Below the pieces are notes generated by a model. That model worked only from the letters and a program-made list of their open reading frames with translations, was not told the DNA's origin and made no database searches. Made by a program: the position numbers and the translations under genes. A stretch of 64,000 nucleotides of DNA from Saccharopolyspora galaxeae (GTDB lineage Bacteria; Actinomycetota; Actinomycetes; Mycobacteriales; Pseudonocardiaceae). Below, piece after piece: positions 42,976-51,589 of this stretch (its first letter is position 1; each line of letters starts with the position of its first letter). The DNA is taken from contig NZ_JADDUE010000009.1 of NCBI RefSeq assembly GCF_016526145.1, forward strand, positions 124,001 through 188,000, written 5' to 3'.

Positions 42976-43994
42976 ACCCGGTCGCGGTGGTCGACGTCGG
43001 CGGTACCCGGCTGCGCAGCGCCACCTGGACACCGCGGGGCGGGCTGCGGGACCGGACCGAAGCGGCCTCGCCCGGGCGCTACCGGGACCCCGATGCGACG
43101 CCGGAGCAGCTGCGGGCACGCCTGGTGCAGGAGATCTGCCAGGCCGTCCCGGCCAGGCCGGATGCGGTGGCCGGAGTCTCCGTCGGCGCGGCCCTGGACC
43201 ACCGGACCGGTGCGGTTTACGCCTCGGCGCCGCTCTGGGGGGACTGCACCGAGCCGTTGGACCTCCTCGGTGAACTGCGCGCGGCGCGGCCGGATGTGCG
43301 ATGGCACGTGGTCAACGACGTGACCGCGGCCCTGCTGCACGCCGCGGCCTCGCCGGTACTCGCAGCGGTCCGGAAGGTGCTGCTGGCCACGATCAGCACC
43401 GGCATCGCGTGCCGCGTGATCGACCAACGGGACGGCCGGATCGCGGTCGACGATTGCGGCCTGCAAGGCGAGATCGGGCACCTCCCGGCGCACGCCGCGA
43501 TGCGCGGAGAGCCGCTGCGGCTGCGGTGCGATTGCGGTGCGCCTTCGCACCTCGCCGCTTTCAGCTCAGGCCCCGGCATCCGACGGGTGGCCGAGCTGTT
43601 GCGGCTGAACCGGCCCCGTCAGTGGCAGGAATCGCTGCTGGGGAAGCGGATCGCGGACGGCGCGGCGTTCGAGGACGCGTTCGCCGCGGCGCTGCACAGC
43701 GCCGATGCGGCGGCGACCGAGCTGCTGTCGGTGGTCACCGAACCGGTGGCTGACGTGGTGCGTACGGCGCTGTGCCTGGACCCGGAACTCGATCGAATCG
43801 TCCTCACCGGCGGGGTCGCAGTCGGCTTGGACGAGCACTACCGCACGGCTGTGCTGGAGCACCTGGACCGGGCGGGCACCTACCTGACCGGTGAACTGGC
43901 GCCGGACTGGGCGCGGCGGCGCATCGAGATCGCCGGCCCGGAATCGGCCGACTGCTTGGTCGGCGCGGGCATCGCCGCGGCGGGGCAGCGGTGA
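42972..43994 (+). CDS. ROK-family sugar/cyclitol kinase
   Basis: A 340-residue ATP-dependent kinase. The N-terminal phosphate motif is VVDVGGTRLR, the catalytic aspartate is in VVNDVTAAL, and the ROK signature histidine is in GEIGHLP. The zinc cluster is incomplete: CDCGAPSH replaces the usual CxCGxxGC. By analogy with AcbM it probably phosphorylates the free cyclitol made by the preceding enzyme at C7. It overlaps the cyclase stop by four bases. Confidence 0.82.
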   Translation: MNPVAVVDVGGTRLRSATWTPRGGLRDRTEAASPGRYRDPDATPEQLRARLVQEICQAVPARPDAVAGVSVGAALDHRTGAVYASAPLWGDCTEPLDLLGELRAARPDVRWHVVNDVTAALLHAAASPVLAAVRKVLLATISTGIACRVIDQRDGRIAVDDCGLQGEIGHLPAHAAMRGEPLRLRCDCGAPSHLAAFSSGPGIRRVAELLRLNRPRQWQESLLGKRIADGAAFEDAFAAALHSADAAATELLSVVTEPVADVVRTALCLDPELDRIVLTGGVAVGLDEHYRTAVLEHLDRAGTYLTGELAPDWARRRIEIAGPESADCLVGAGIAAAGQR

Positions 43995-45064
43995 GCGGGC
44001 GGCACCGCGCCCTCGTGCGCGGTTCCGGCAGGATCGCGGTGGAACTCCGGCCGACGCCGCGCCCTGCCGCAGGGGAGCTGCTGGTCGCCACCAAGTTCGC
44101 CGGGTTGTGCGGCACGGACATCCAGATGCTCCGGGGACTGCGCGACGACGCCGCCGAGGTGATCGGACACGAAGGGATCGCGACCGTGATCTCCGCCGGC
44201 GCCGGTGCGGGGCCGGGGCCGGGCACCGAAGTCGTGGTGAACCCGACCCACCCGTCCTCCGAGTCCTTCCTGTTGGGGCACAACGTGAACGGCCTGCTGC
44301 AAGAGCGCACTCTGGTGCCGCGCGACGCGGTCGAAGCTGGCCTCGTGCTCCCGCTGGAAACGGCCCCGGAGCCGGAACTGGCGGCATTGCTCGAACCCCT
44401 CTCGGTGGTGCGGTACGCGCTGAGCGCGTTGCAGCGGTTCCGCCCGGAGACGTTGGTCGTCTTCGGTGGCGGAACCGTGGGCCGGTTGGCGATCCGCGCC
44501 GCGCACCGCTGGCTCGGCCCGGCCGTGCGCACCGTGCTCGTGCACCGCGGTGCCGAACCGGGGCTCACCGGAGCGCACACCGACATCCGAACCGATGATC
44601 TCGGCGCAGTGCGCGGATTGGTGGCCGTTCTGGTGGCGACGCCGCGCGACGGCACGGTCGAGTGCCTCCGCGCCGCGCTGGGCATGTCCGCGGACAGCCT
44701 GGTGGTGGACCTGGTCGGCGGGCTGTCCGCCGGTGCGGAAGTGCCGGAGCTGCCCGGGGTCGACCTGGCCGCGGTCAGGGCCGCGAACCGCACCGGGTTC
44801 CCCGATCCGCCGAGCACGTACACCGGACGAGCCCCGAACGGCGGGCACGTGCGGTTGTTCGGGCATCGCGGGGTTTCCGCGGAGCACCTACGCGCGGCCG
44901 CAGCCGAACTCGTCCGGGACCCCGGGCGATATCGGGACGTCATCACGCACGTGACCGGACTCGGCGGCGCAGCACGAATCATGCGCGATCTCGCCCGCGG
45001 CGGAGATCGCATCGTCGACGGCAGACGCCTGGTGAAGCTCGCCGTTCGCGTCGGCGACCCGTAG
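43991..45064 (+). CDS. Medium-chain (zinc-type) dehydrogenase lacking the structural zinc site
   Basis: A 357-residue MDR-family dehydrogenase with catalytic-zinc ligands in GLCGTD (Cys38) and GHEG (His58, Glu59), but without the four-cysteine structural zinc loop, where it reads NPTHPSSESFLLGHNVNG. The nucleotide motif is weak (VFGGGTVGRLAIR). It probably oxidises a cyclitol hydroxyl or reduces its ketone. GTG overlaps the kinase stop by four bases. A second MDR gene of the normal type follows at 48477. Confidence 0.8.
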   Translation: MSGRHRALVRGSGRIAVELRPTPRPAAGELLVATKFAGLCGTDIQMLRGLRDDAAEVIGHEGIATVISAGAGAGPGPGTEVVVNPTHPSSESFLLGHNVNGLLQERTLVPRDAVEAGLVLPLETAPEPELAALLEPLSVVRYALSALQRFRPETLVVFGGGTVGRLAIRAAHRWLGPAVRTVLVHRGAEPGLTGAHTDIRTDDLGAVRGLVAVLVATPRDGTVECLRAALGMSADSLVVDLVGGLSAGAEVPELPGVDLAAVRAANRTGFPDPPSTYTGRAPNGGHVRLFGHRGVSAEHLRAAAAELVRDPGRYRDVITHVTGLGGAARIMRDLARGGDRIVDGRRLVKLAVRVGDP

Positions 45065-45085
45065 CAACGACACGAGGAGCACTTG

Positions 45086-45835
45086 ATGACGCAGATTTCC
45101 GAGCCGGCGCGCGCGTTGGTCGTCGGGGGCTCGACCGGCATCGGACGCGCGATCGCCGGCGCCTGGGCGGAAACCGGCGCGGAAGTGATCGTGGCCAGCC
45201 GCAGCCGTCCGGACGATGCGGCGCTCGGCTGGCTGCAGATCGACCTGTCCGATCCGGCGGGCACCAGGCGGGCGCTGGCCGAGGTGGTCCGGCAAGGACC
45301 GCTGCACGCGGCCTGCTACTCCGCCGTCCACTACGGGGACAAGCGAGCACCGTTGCGCGACGTGGCCGAATCCGAGTGGCTGCACCAGCTCGAAGTGAAC
45401 CTCAACGGGCTGTGGCGCACCGTGGCCGCCGTGTCGGCGGCCCTGCGCGAGGCCGCTCCCGGGCTGTTCGTGGGGGTGTCGTCGGAGGTGGTCTACAACG
45501 CGGGCCCGGGCAGACCCGGTTACGCGGCCACCAAGTCGGCCGCGGCGAGCTTGCTGGACTCGCTCGCGCAGGAGGAGAGCGCCGAGGCGCTCCGGGTCGT
45601 GCAGGTACTGCCCTCCGGCATGGTCGACACTCCCGGGATCCGCCGTCGGCGGCCCGCGGACTTCGACTACGGCGAATACATGCGGCCCGCCTGCTTCGCG
45701 CCGCTCGCGGCGGAGCTGCTGCGCACCCGCGGCACCGAGCAGCACGGTGACCACTTGGTGGTGCAACCGGACGGTTCATGGCGCTCCGTGCACGCGGGTC
45801 TGCCCGAATCGCAGAGCAGGGAGCCGGCCACGTGA
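45086..45835 (+). CDS. Short-chain dehydrogenase/reductase
   Basis: A 249-residue SDR with the TGxxxGxG variant GGSTGIGR, an NLNG-type asparagine in EVNLNGLWRT, the catalytic serine in VGVSSEVVYN and the YAATK motif. The ATG follows GAGGAG by six bases. It is a second redox enzyme for the ring; substrate unknown. Confidence 0.87.
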   Translation: MTQISEPARALVVGGSTGIGRAIAGAWAETGAEVIVASRSRPDDAALGWLQIDLSDPAGTRRALAEVVRQGPLHAACYSAVHYGDKRAPLRDVAESEWLHQLEVNLNGLWRTVAAVSAALREAAPGLFVGVSSEVVYNAGPGRPGYAATKSAAASLLDSLAQEESAEALRVVQVLPSGMVDTPGIRRRRPADFDYGEYMRPACFAPLAAELLRTRGTEQHGDHLVVQPDGSWRSVHAGLPESQSREPAT

Positions 45836-46611
45836 GCCCGCCGCTGGTCGGCGTCGTCGATTGGCGACTGCCGGTGCGCGGGGGAGCCGCGGTCGAGCTG
45901 GCCGGGCGGATCGGCGCGGACGGCGTCCAGCTCGATCTCGGAGGGCCGGGGCGTGGCGAGCGGCTCGACGGTCCCGGGCGGCTCGGCCGCATCCGGGAAG
46001 CGTCCTGCCGGGCCGGGGTCGCGGTGCTCGCAGTGGCCGTGAACGCCATGAACGACATCGGCCTGATGTCGGGCGATGCCGCTGTGCGCAGCACGCTGCT
46101 GCGTGCGCTCGATGCGGCGGGCGCGCTCGGCGCCGGCCTCGTGTTCGTGCCGAGTTTCCGACGCAGCGCCATCGACGGAACCGCGGCGCTGCGCAGTACC
46201 GCCGAAGTGCTGCGGTGGGCAGCGGCCGAAGCCGCCGCGCGCGGCCTGCTGCTGGCGAGCGAGAACGTGCTCGACTCCCGGCAAGCGCGGGCGATGGCAA
46301 CAGCGGTCGGCTCGGATTCCTTCCGCCTGCTGCTGGACACCTACAACCTGGTCGCGGCCGGGGGCGACCCGGTGCGGCTCGTCTCGGCCGTTCCGGAGCT
46401 GCTCGCCGACCAGATCCACGTGAAGGACGGCCCGGGCGGAGATGCGTCGCGGGTGCTCGCGGCCGTTGCGCGATCCGGGACCGATGTGGGCGCCCTCGTG
46501 CTGGAGAACGACCACCGGGACGACGACGCGGCGCGGCTTCGGCGCGATCTGGCCCGGTTGCGCCGGTACGCCGCCCGATTCACCGATGCACCGAACAGCG
46601 AGGAATTCTGA
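45832..46611 (+). CDS. Sugar phosphate isomerase/epimerase-like TIM barrel
   Basis: A 259-residue AP-endonuclease-2-type TIM barrel with metal ligands in LLASENVLDS (Glu), LLLDTYNL (Asp), DQIHVKDG (His) and LVLENDH (Glu). It may epimerise the keto-cyclitol, a job done in validamycin-type clusters by a VOC-family epimerase that is absent here. GTG overlaps the SDR stop by four bases, and its own stop overlaps the next ATG by one. Confidence 0.8.
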   Translation: MSPPLVGVVDWRLPVRGGAAVELAGRIGADGVQLDLGGPGRGERLDGPGRLGRIREASCRAGVAVLAVAVNAMNDIGLMSGDAAVRSTLLRALDAAGALGAGLVFVPSFRRSAIDGTAALRSTAEVLRWAAAEAAARGLLLASENVLDSRQARAMATAVGSDSFRLLLDTYNLVAAGGDPVRLVSAVPELLADQIHVKDGPGGDASRVLAAVARSGTDVGALVLENDHRDDDAARLRRDLARLRRYAARFTDAPNSEEF

Positions 46612-47270
46612 TGGACCAGCGAGTCATCACCGCCCGGATCCTGCTGTTCGACATGGACGGCACGCTCGTCGACTCGTCCGCGGTCGTCGAGCGGACCTGG
46701 CGCCTTTTCGCCGAACGCCACGGCCTCGACGGTGCGACGGTGCTCGCCGATGCGCACGGCCGGCCGACCGCGGAGACGGTCGCCCGGCACCTGCCGGGCG
46801 CCACCGACGCGGCCGCGGAGACCGCCCGGATAGTGGCTTCCGAGGTGTCCGATGTGGACGGAATCGTGCCGGTTCCCGGCGCGGTGGAGCTGTTGTCGCA
46901 ACTGCCGGCCGCGAACTGGGCGGTCGTGACCTCGGCAGGCCGGGAACTGGCCGAACGGCGCATGGCCGCGGCCGGGCTGAACCTGCCCGGCGTCGTGGTG
47001 AGCGCCGACGACGTCCGATCGGGGAAACCCGATCCGGAGGGCTACCTGCTCGCCGCCGAACGGCTGGGAGCGACCGCCGCGGAGGCGGTCGTGTTCGAAG
47101 ACGCCGCCGCCGGATTGCTGGCCGCGCGCTCCAGCGGAGCGAGCCCGGTCGTGGTCGGGGGCCACGACGGGCCGGCCGCGGTCGGCCTTCCGCGGGTCGA
47201 AGACCTGCGTTCGGTCACCACCGACCGGCGAACCCACGACGGACTGCTCGTGCAGATCCGGAACAGATAG
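46611..47270 (+). CDS. HAD-superfamily phosphatase
   Basis: A 219-residue HAD hydrolase with all core motifs: LLFDMDGTLVDSS near residue 13, a serine/threonine in VVTSAGR, the lysine in RSGKPDPEGY and the acidic pair in VFEDAAAG. It should remove a phosphate from the cyclitol, so it forms a logical pair with the ROK kinase upstream. The start overlaps the previous stop as TGATG. Confidence 0.87.
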   Translation: MDQRVITARILLFDMDGTLVDSSAVVERTWRLFAERHGLDGATVLADAHGRPTAETVARHLPGATDAAAETARIVASEVSDVDGIVPVPGAVELLSQLPAANWAVVTSAGRELAERRMAAAGLNLPGVVVSADDVRSGKPDPEGYLLAAERLGATAAEAVVFEDAAAGLLAARSSGASPVVVGGHDGPAAVGLPRVEDLRSVTTDRRTHDGLLVQIRNR

Positions 47271-47283
47271 GAGTAGATCTGCT

Positions 47284-48468
47284 GTGAACGCAAACTGGGG
47301 GATCACCGAACGGGACCGGAAGTCCCGATTGCCGTCGCTGACGGGTATGCGTTTCCTGTCGGCGCTGCTCGTGTTCTTCTTCCACGCCTCCTGCACGACG
47401 CCGCCGTGGACCTTCTTCGGCGACCCGGCGCAAGCAGGCGCATTCAGCGCGATCACCGCTGACGCGGGCCGCATCGGAGTCGCCTTCTTCTTCGTGCTGA
47501 GCGGTTTCGTGCTGACCTGGTCCGGCGACGTCGTGGGCAGCGTCACGGATTTCTGGCGCCGCCGACTCGTGAAGATCGTGCCCAACCACCTGGTCACCTG
47601 GGTGCTGGCGATGCTGCTGTTCAGCGGCAGCACCGTCGCGGCGGGGACGGCGCTGGCGAACCTGCTGCTGGTGCACCCGTGGATGCCCGACTACTACACC
47701 TTCCTGAGCGTCAACGTGCCGAGCTGGTCGCTGGGGTGCGAGCTGCTGTTCTACCTGTCCTTCCCGGCCCTGCTCCCGCTGATCCGCAGGATTCCGGACC
47801 GCTGGTTGTGGGCTTCGGCGACGGGCGTGATCGCGGCCGTGTTCGGCGTCGCGGTCGTGGCGCAGTTCCTGCTGCCCGCGGAGCCCGCGCTGCCGGAGGC
47901 GAACTCCCCCGGGTCGGTCTGGCAGTTCTGGTTGGTGTACTTCCTGCCCGCCACCCGCGTGCTCGACTTCGCGCTGGGCATCGTCATGGCGCGCATCGTG
48001 CTGCGCGGGCGGTGGATCGGGCTCGGGCTCGGTCCGGCAGCGCTGCTGACCGCCGTGAGCTACGTGCTCGCCTCGTTCGTGCCGTGGGTGTTCCACCTCA
48101 ACGCCGCCACGATCATTCCGCTGGCGCTGCTGATCCCGGCCGCGGCCTGCGCCGACATCCGGGGGCGGCGATCGCCGTTGCGCGGGCGTTTCGCGGTGTG
48201 GCTGGGCGAGATCTCGTTCGCCTTCTACATGGTGCACGCGCTGGTGCTGACCGGAACGCGGGCGCTGCTGGGCGAGAACACCTACTTCGGAGCCGGGGGT
48301 GCGGGGCTGGTCGTGCTCGCGGAACTCGTCGTCTCGGTGCTCGGGGCGTGGTTGCTCTACACCGCCGTGGAACGACCGGTCATGCGCAGGTTCGGCCGCC
48401 GCCGCGCGGTTCGCTCCACTGTGGACTCCGCTGCGCCCGCGGCCGCACCGACCACCACCGCGAAATGA
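47284..48468 (+). CDS. Membrane acyltransferase (acyltransferase-3 / OafA type)
   Basis: A 394-residue polytopic protein with about ten hydrophobic segments. The N-terminal LPSLTGMRFLSALLVFFFHAS contains the catalytic histidine (FFFHA), followed by GVAFFFVLSGFVLTW, FWRRRLVKIVPNHL and the VPSWSLGCELLFYLSFPAL signature of OafA-like enzymes. It transfers an acyl group (acetyl or longer) to hydroxyl groups of sugars or antibiotics at the membrane. In this operon it is the main candidate for decorating the cyclitol. GTG start with AGGAG upstream. Confidence 0.85.
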   Translation: MNANWGITERDRKSRLPSLTGMRFLSALLVFFFHASCTTPPWTFFGDPAQAGAFSAITADAGRIGVAFFFVLSGFVLTWSGDVVGSVTDFWRRRLVKIVPNHLVTWVLAMLLFSGSTVAAGTALANLLLVHPWMPDYYTFLSVNVPSWSLGCELLFYLSFPALLPLIRRIPDRWLWASATGVIAAVFGVAVVAQFLLPAEPALPEANSPGSVWQFWLVYFLPATRVLDFALGIVMARIVLRGRWIGLGLGPAALLTAVSYVLASFVPWVFHLNAATIIPLALLIPAAACADIRGRRSPLRGRFAVWLGEISFAFYMVHALVLTGTRALLGENTYFGAGGAGLVVLAELVVSVLGAWLLYTAVERPVMRRFGRRRAVRSTVDSAAPAAAPTTTAK

Positions 48469-48476
48469 GGTCTTCC

Positions 48477-49541
48477 ATGCAGACTGCCGCCGACGCCGCC
48501 GCGGACCGGACGCCGCGGGCGGAGATGTCCGCACTGGTGCTGGAAGCTCCCGGGACGATCTCCGAACAGCGGATGGTCACGCCGGCTCCTCGCCCGGGGC
48601 ACTACCTGGTCGAGATCGGCCTTCTGGGGCTGTGCGGAACCGACCTCGGCTTCTACGACGGTTCCAGCAACTACCTCGCCGACGGGCTGAAATCGTTCCC
48701 GTTCGTCTTCGGGCACGAGTGGAGCGGCCGGGTCGTCGGCATCGGTGCCGGCGGCACGCGGTTCGCGCTCGGACAGCGCGTTTCCGGGCACAATTTCCGG
48801 CCCTGCGGCAGGTGCGCCTCCTGCTCCCGGGGAACTCCCCGGTACTGCCCGCAGCGCAGTGAGATCGGGGTGCTCGGTGCGGAGCCGGGCGCGGCAGCCG
48901 ACTACCTGGAAGTCCCGGAGGATTCCTTGATCGGGCTTCCCGACCCGGTCGGCGACGCTGCCGCGGTGCTGCTGGAACCCGGTTCGGCCGCGGTGCACGC
49001 GGTCCGGCGGCTGGAGATCACCGGCGAGGACCGGGTGGCGGTCTTGGGCGCGGGCACGCTCGGGCTCGTGGCCGCGCAAGTGTGCGCGGGGCTGGGAGCC
49101 CGGGTCGCGGTGTTCGACCCCCAGCCCGGACCGCGGGAACTCGCCGCGGAGCTGGGCATCGCGGAGGTGGGGGCTCCGCAGCAGGCCGCGCCCGACGCCT
49201 ACTCCGCCGTGATCGAGGCATCCGGCGCGGTCGCAGCCGTCCGCGGCGCGCCGGAACTGTGCGCGCCCGGCGGGCGCATCGCCCAGCTCGGCACTCCGCA
49301 CCACGCGATCGACGGATTTCCGGCCGCCACCTTGGTGGTGAAGAACGTGACGCTGCATGCCGTCTTGTCCGGAATCGGGTACTGGGCGGACATGCTGGAA
49401 TTCGTGGAAAAACGGCTGCTGCGGCTGGAACCGTTGGTAGATTCGATCCATTCGCGATCCGAAGTCGGCGCAGCCTTCGGTCAGCTCGCCGCCAGCGGCC
49501 GCCGACGTCCGAAGATCCTGCTGCGCATGAACGCGCGGTGA
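48477..49541 (+). CDS. Zinc-dependent alcohol dehydrogenase (MDR family)
   Basis: A 354-residue MDR dehydrogenase with both zinc sites: catalytic GLCGTD and GHEW, and structural CGRCASCSRGTPRYC. The nucleotide motif is VLGAGTLGLVAAQV. Similar to sorbitol/threonine dehydrogenase-type enzymes acting on polyols. The ATG at 48477 is preferred with AGG six bases upstream; an in-frame ATG at 48465 overlaps the previous stop and is also possible. Confidence 0.84.
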   Translation: MQTAADAAADRTPRAEMSALVLEAPGTISEQRMVTPAPRPGHYLVEIGLLGLCGTDLGFYDGSSNYLADGLKSFPFVFGHEWSGRVVGIGAGGTRFALGQRVSGHNFRPCGRCASCSRGTPRYCPQRSEIGVLGAEPGAAADYLEVPEDSLIGLPDPVGDAAAVLLEPGSAAVHAVRRLEITGEDRVAVLGAGTLGLVAAQVCAGLGARVAVFDPQPGPRELAAELGIAEVGAPQQAAPDAYSAVIEASGAVAAVRGAPELCAPGGRIAQLGTPHHAIDGFPAATLVVKNVTLHAVLSGIGYWADMLEFVEKRLLRLEPLVDSIHSRSEVGAAFGQLAASGRRRPKILLRMNAR

Positions 49542-49558
49542 AATCCGCAAAAGGAGCA

Positions 49559-50353
49559 ATGAAACCTGTGAGCACTGTTTCCACGTCGACGGCGAAGGTG
49601 TACTACACGGCTTCCGGCAGCGGCCCCGGATTGGCGCTGGTGCACGGAACCGGGGCAGATTCCGCGTCGAACTTCGGGCACCTCGTCGAGCGCTTCGCCG
49701 ACCGGCGAACCGTGATCACCCCGGACTACGCGGGCAGCGGCGCGACCGAGGACGACGGACGGCCGATCACCGTGGAGGCGCTGACCGAACAGGTCGCCGC
49801 GGTGCTGCGCGACGCCGCCGACGAGCCGGTGGACCTGGCCGGGTTCTCGTTGGGCGCCGTGGTCGCGGCATCGGTCGCTGCGCGGCATCCGGAGCTGGTG
49901 CGGCGGCTGGTGCTCATCGCGGGCTGGCAGGACTCCTCCGATCCGCGGCACCGGCTGGCGTTCGACCTGTGGCGGCGGCTGGCCGATCTGGACGCGCGGG
50001 CGTACGCGCAGATGATCAACCTGCTGCTGTTCACGCCGGGGTTCTTGAGCCGGATGGGTGCCGACGCGCTGGAGGAGGCGGTGGCGGGAACGGCGTGCTC
50101 GGACGGGACGAACCGGCAGATCGACCTCGGGCTCGCCGCGGACATCACCGGCCTGACGCCGAAGATCACCGCGCCGACGCTGGTCATCGGCTGCACCCAC
50201 GACCAGCTCGTGCCGGTCGAGCACTCCCGGCAGCTGCACGAATCGATCCCGGGCAGCCGCTACCTGGAACTCGACAGCGGGCACCTCGTGGTCGCCGAAC
50301 GCCCCGACGAACTCGTCGCCGCCGTTCGCGACTTCCTGCACGACGAGAACTGA
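49559..50353 (+). CDS. Alpha/beta-fold hydrolase
   Basis: A 264-residue alpha/beta hydrolase with oxyanion region LVHGTGADS, nucleophile elbow GFSLGA (Ser near residue 100), acid in GCTHDQLV and the catalytic histidine in DSGHLV. It could be an esterase that edits acyl groups, or a lactonase. The ATG at 49559 follows AAGGAG closely; an upstream in-frame GTG (49538) overlapping the previous stop is an alternative. Confidence 0.82.
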   Translation: MKPVSTVSTSTAKVYYTASGSGPGLALVHGTGADSASNFGHLVERFADRRTVITPDYAGSGATEDDGRPITVEALTEQVAAVLRDAADEPVDLAGFSLGAVVAASVAARHPELVRRLVLIAGWQDSSDPRHRLAFDLWRRLADLDARAYAQMINLLLFTPGFLSRMGADALEEAVAGTACSDGTNRQIDLGLAADITGLTPKITAPTLVIGCTHDQLVPVEHSRQLHESIPGSRYLELDSGHLVVAERPDELVAAVRDFLHDEN

Positions 50354-50383
50354 CGGACCAGGACGGAGACGAGGTTCCGCCCC

Positions 50384-51574
50384 ATGCCCATTCCCGTGTT
50401 CGCTCTCATGCTCGGCGTGTTCTGCGTCGGCACCGCCGAAGTGGCGATCTCCGGACTGCTCCCGAACGTCGCGGCCGACCTGGTGGTGACCGTGCCGTCA
50501 GCGGGCCTGCTGGTCACCGGCTACGCCCTCGGCGTCACGGTGATCGGCCCGGCGGTCACCCTGCTGACGAGCAGGGTGCGGCGCAAACCGCTGGTGCTCG
50601 GTTTGATGGCCGTGTTCGTGGCGGGCAACCTCGTCGCCGTCGTCGCCCCGAACTACGGGCTGCTGATGGCGGCCCGGGTATTCACCGCCACCAGCCACGG
50701 CACGTTCGTCGCCCTCGCCTTCTACCTCGCGGTGCTCATCGCGCCGCCGGGGCGGAAGGGCTCGGCGATGGCGAAGATCTCGCTCGGGTTCAACCTGGCG
50801 AACGCGCTCGGTTCGCCGCTGGGCACCTTCGTCGGCCAGCGGTTCGGCTGGCGATCCACGTTCGCGGTCATCGCGGTGGTGGCGATCGTGACGGTGGTGC
50901 TGATCGCGGTGTTCCTGCACCCGCCCGCCGACCGCGCGCAGCCTGCCGGGCGGTCGAACCTGCGCGCGGAGGTCCGCGAACTGGGCAGTCCGGCGCTCGG
51001 GATGGCCGTGGTGATCACCGTGCTCGCGCAGGGCGCGGTGTTCACCACCTCGACCTACCTGGTCCCGATCCTGCAGGACGTCAGCGGGTTCGCACCCGGG
51101 CTGATGTCGGCGCTGCTGGTGGTGTTCGGGGTGGGATCGGTCTGCGGGAACTTCGCGGGCGGTCGCATCGCGGACGGGCACGTGCTCCGGGGCGTGCTGC
51201 TGCTGCTGAGCACGCTGACCGCGGTGTGCGCGCTGTTCTGGGTGGTCGCGCCGGTGCCCGCCCTGGCCGTGGGCGCGGTGCTGCTGTTCGGAGCGGCGGG
51301 GTTCTCCATCATCCCGAGTCTGCAAACGCACATCGAGACGATCGCGGCCGCCGCACCCACCCTCGCGCTGTCGGTGAACGTCTCGGCGTTCAACCTCGGC
51401 AACGGCCTCGGAGCGTGGCTCGGCGGCCAGGTCATCGACCTCGGGATGGGAACCCGGTCGGTGCTGCTGACCTCCGCGGTCGTGTGCGGCGCGAGCCTGG
51501 CCCTGACCGCGGGTTCGTACCTGCTCGGACACGGCGCGCAGAAGCGGACGGCCGTGCCCGCGACGGCCGGCTGA
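50384..51574 (+). CDS. MFS exporter (AraJ/sugar-efflux type)
   Basis: A 396-residue, twelve-helix MFS protein resembling AraJ/SotB-like drug:H+ antiporters. Marks are GTAEVAISGLLPNVAADL in the first helix region (seen as GTAEVAISG), GYALGVTVIGPAVTLL, and ARVFTATSHGTFVALAF. It is the likely exporter or self-resistance determinant of the cyclitol product. 30 bases separate it from the hydrolase, and 15 from the next gene. Confidence 0.86.
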   Translation: MPIPVFALMLGVFCVGTAEVAISGLLPNVAADLVVTVPSAGLLVTGYALGVTVIGPAVTLLTSRVRRKPLVLGLMAVFVAGNLVAVVAPNYGLLMAARVFTATSHGTFVALAFYLAVLIAPPGRKGSAMAKISLGFNLANALGSPLGTFVGQRFGWRSTFAVIAVVAIVTVVLIAVFLHPPADRAQPAGRSNLRAEVRELGSPALGMAVVITVLAQGAVFTTSTYLVPILQDVSGFAPGLMSALLVVFGVGSVCGNFAGGRIADGHVLRGVLLLLSTLTAVCALFWVVAPVPALAVGAVLLFGAAGFSIIPSLQTHIETIAAAAPTLALSVNVSAFNLGNGLGAWLGGQVIDLGMGTRSVLLTSAVVCGASLALTAGSYLLGHGAQKRTAVPATAG

Positions 51575-51589
51575 CAGGAGGAACTCCCG

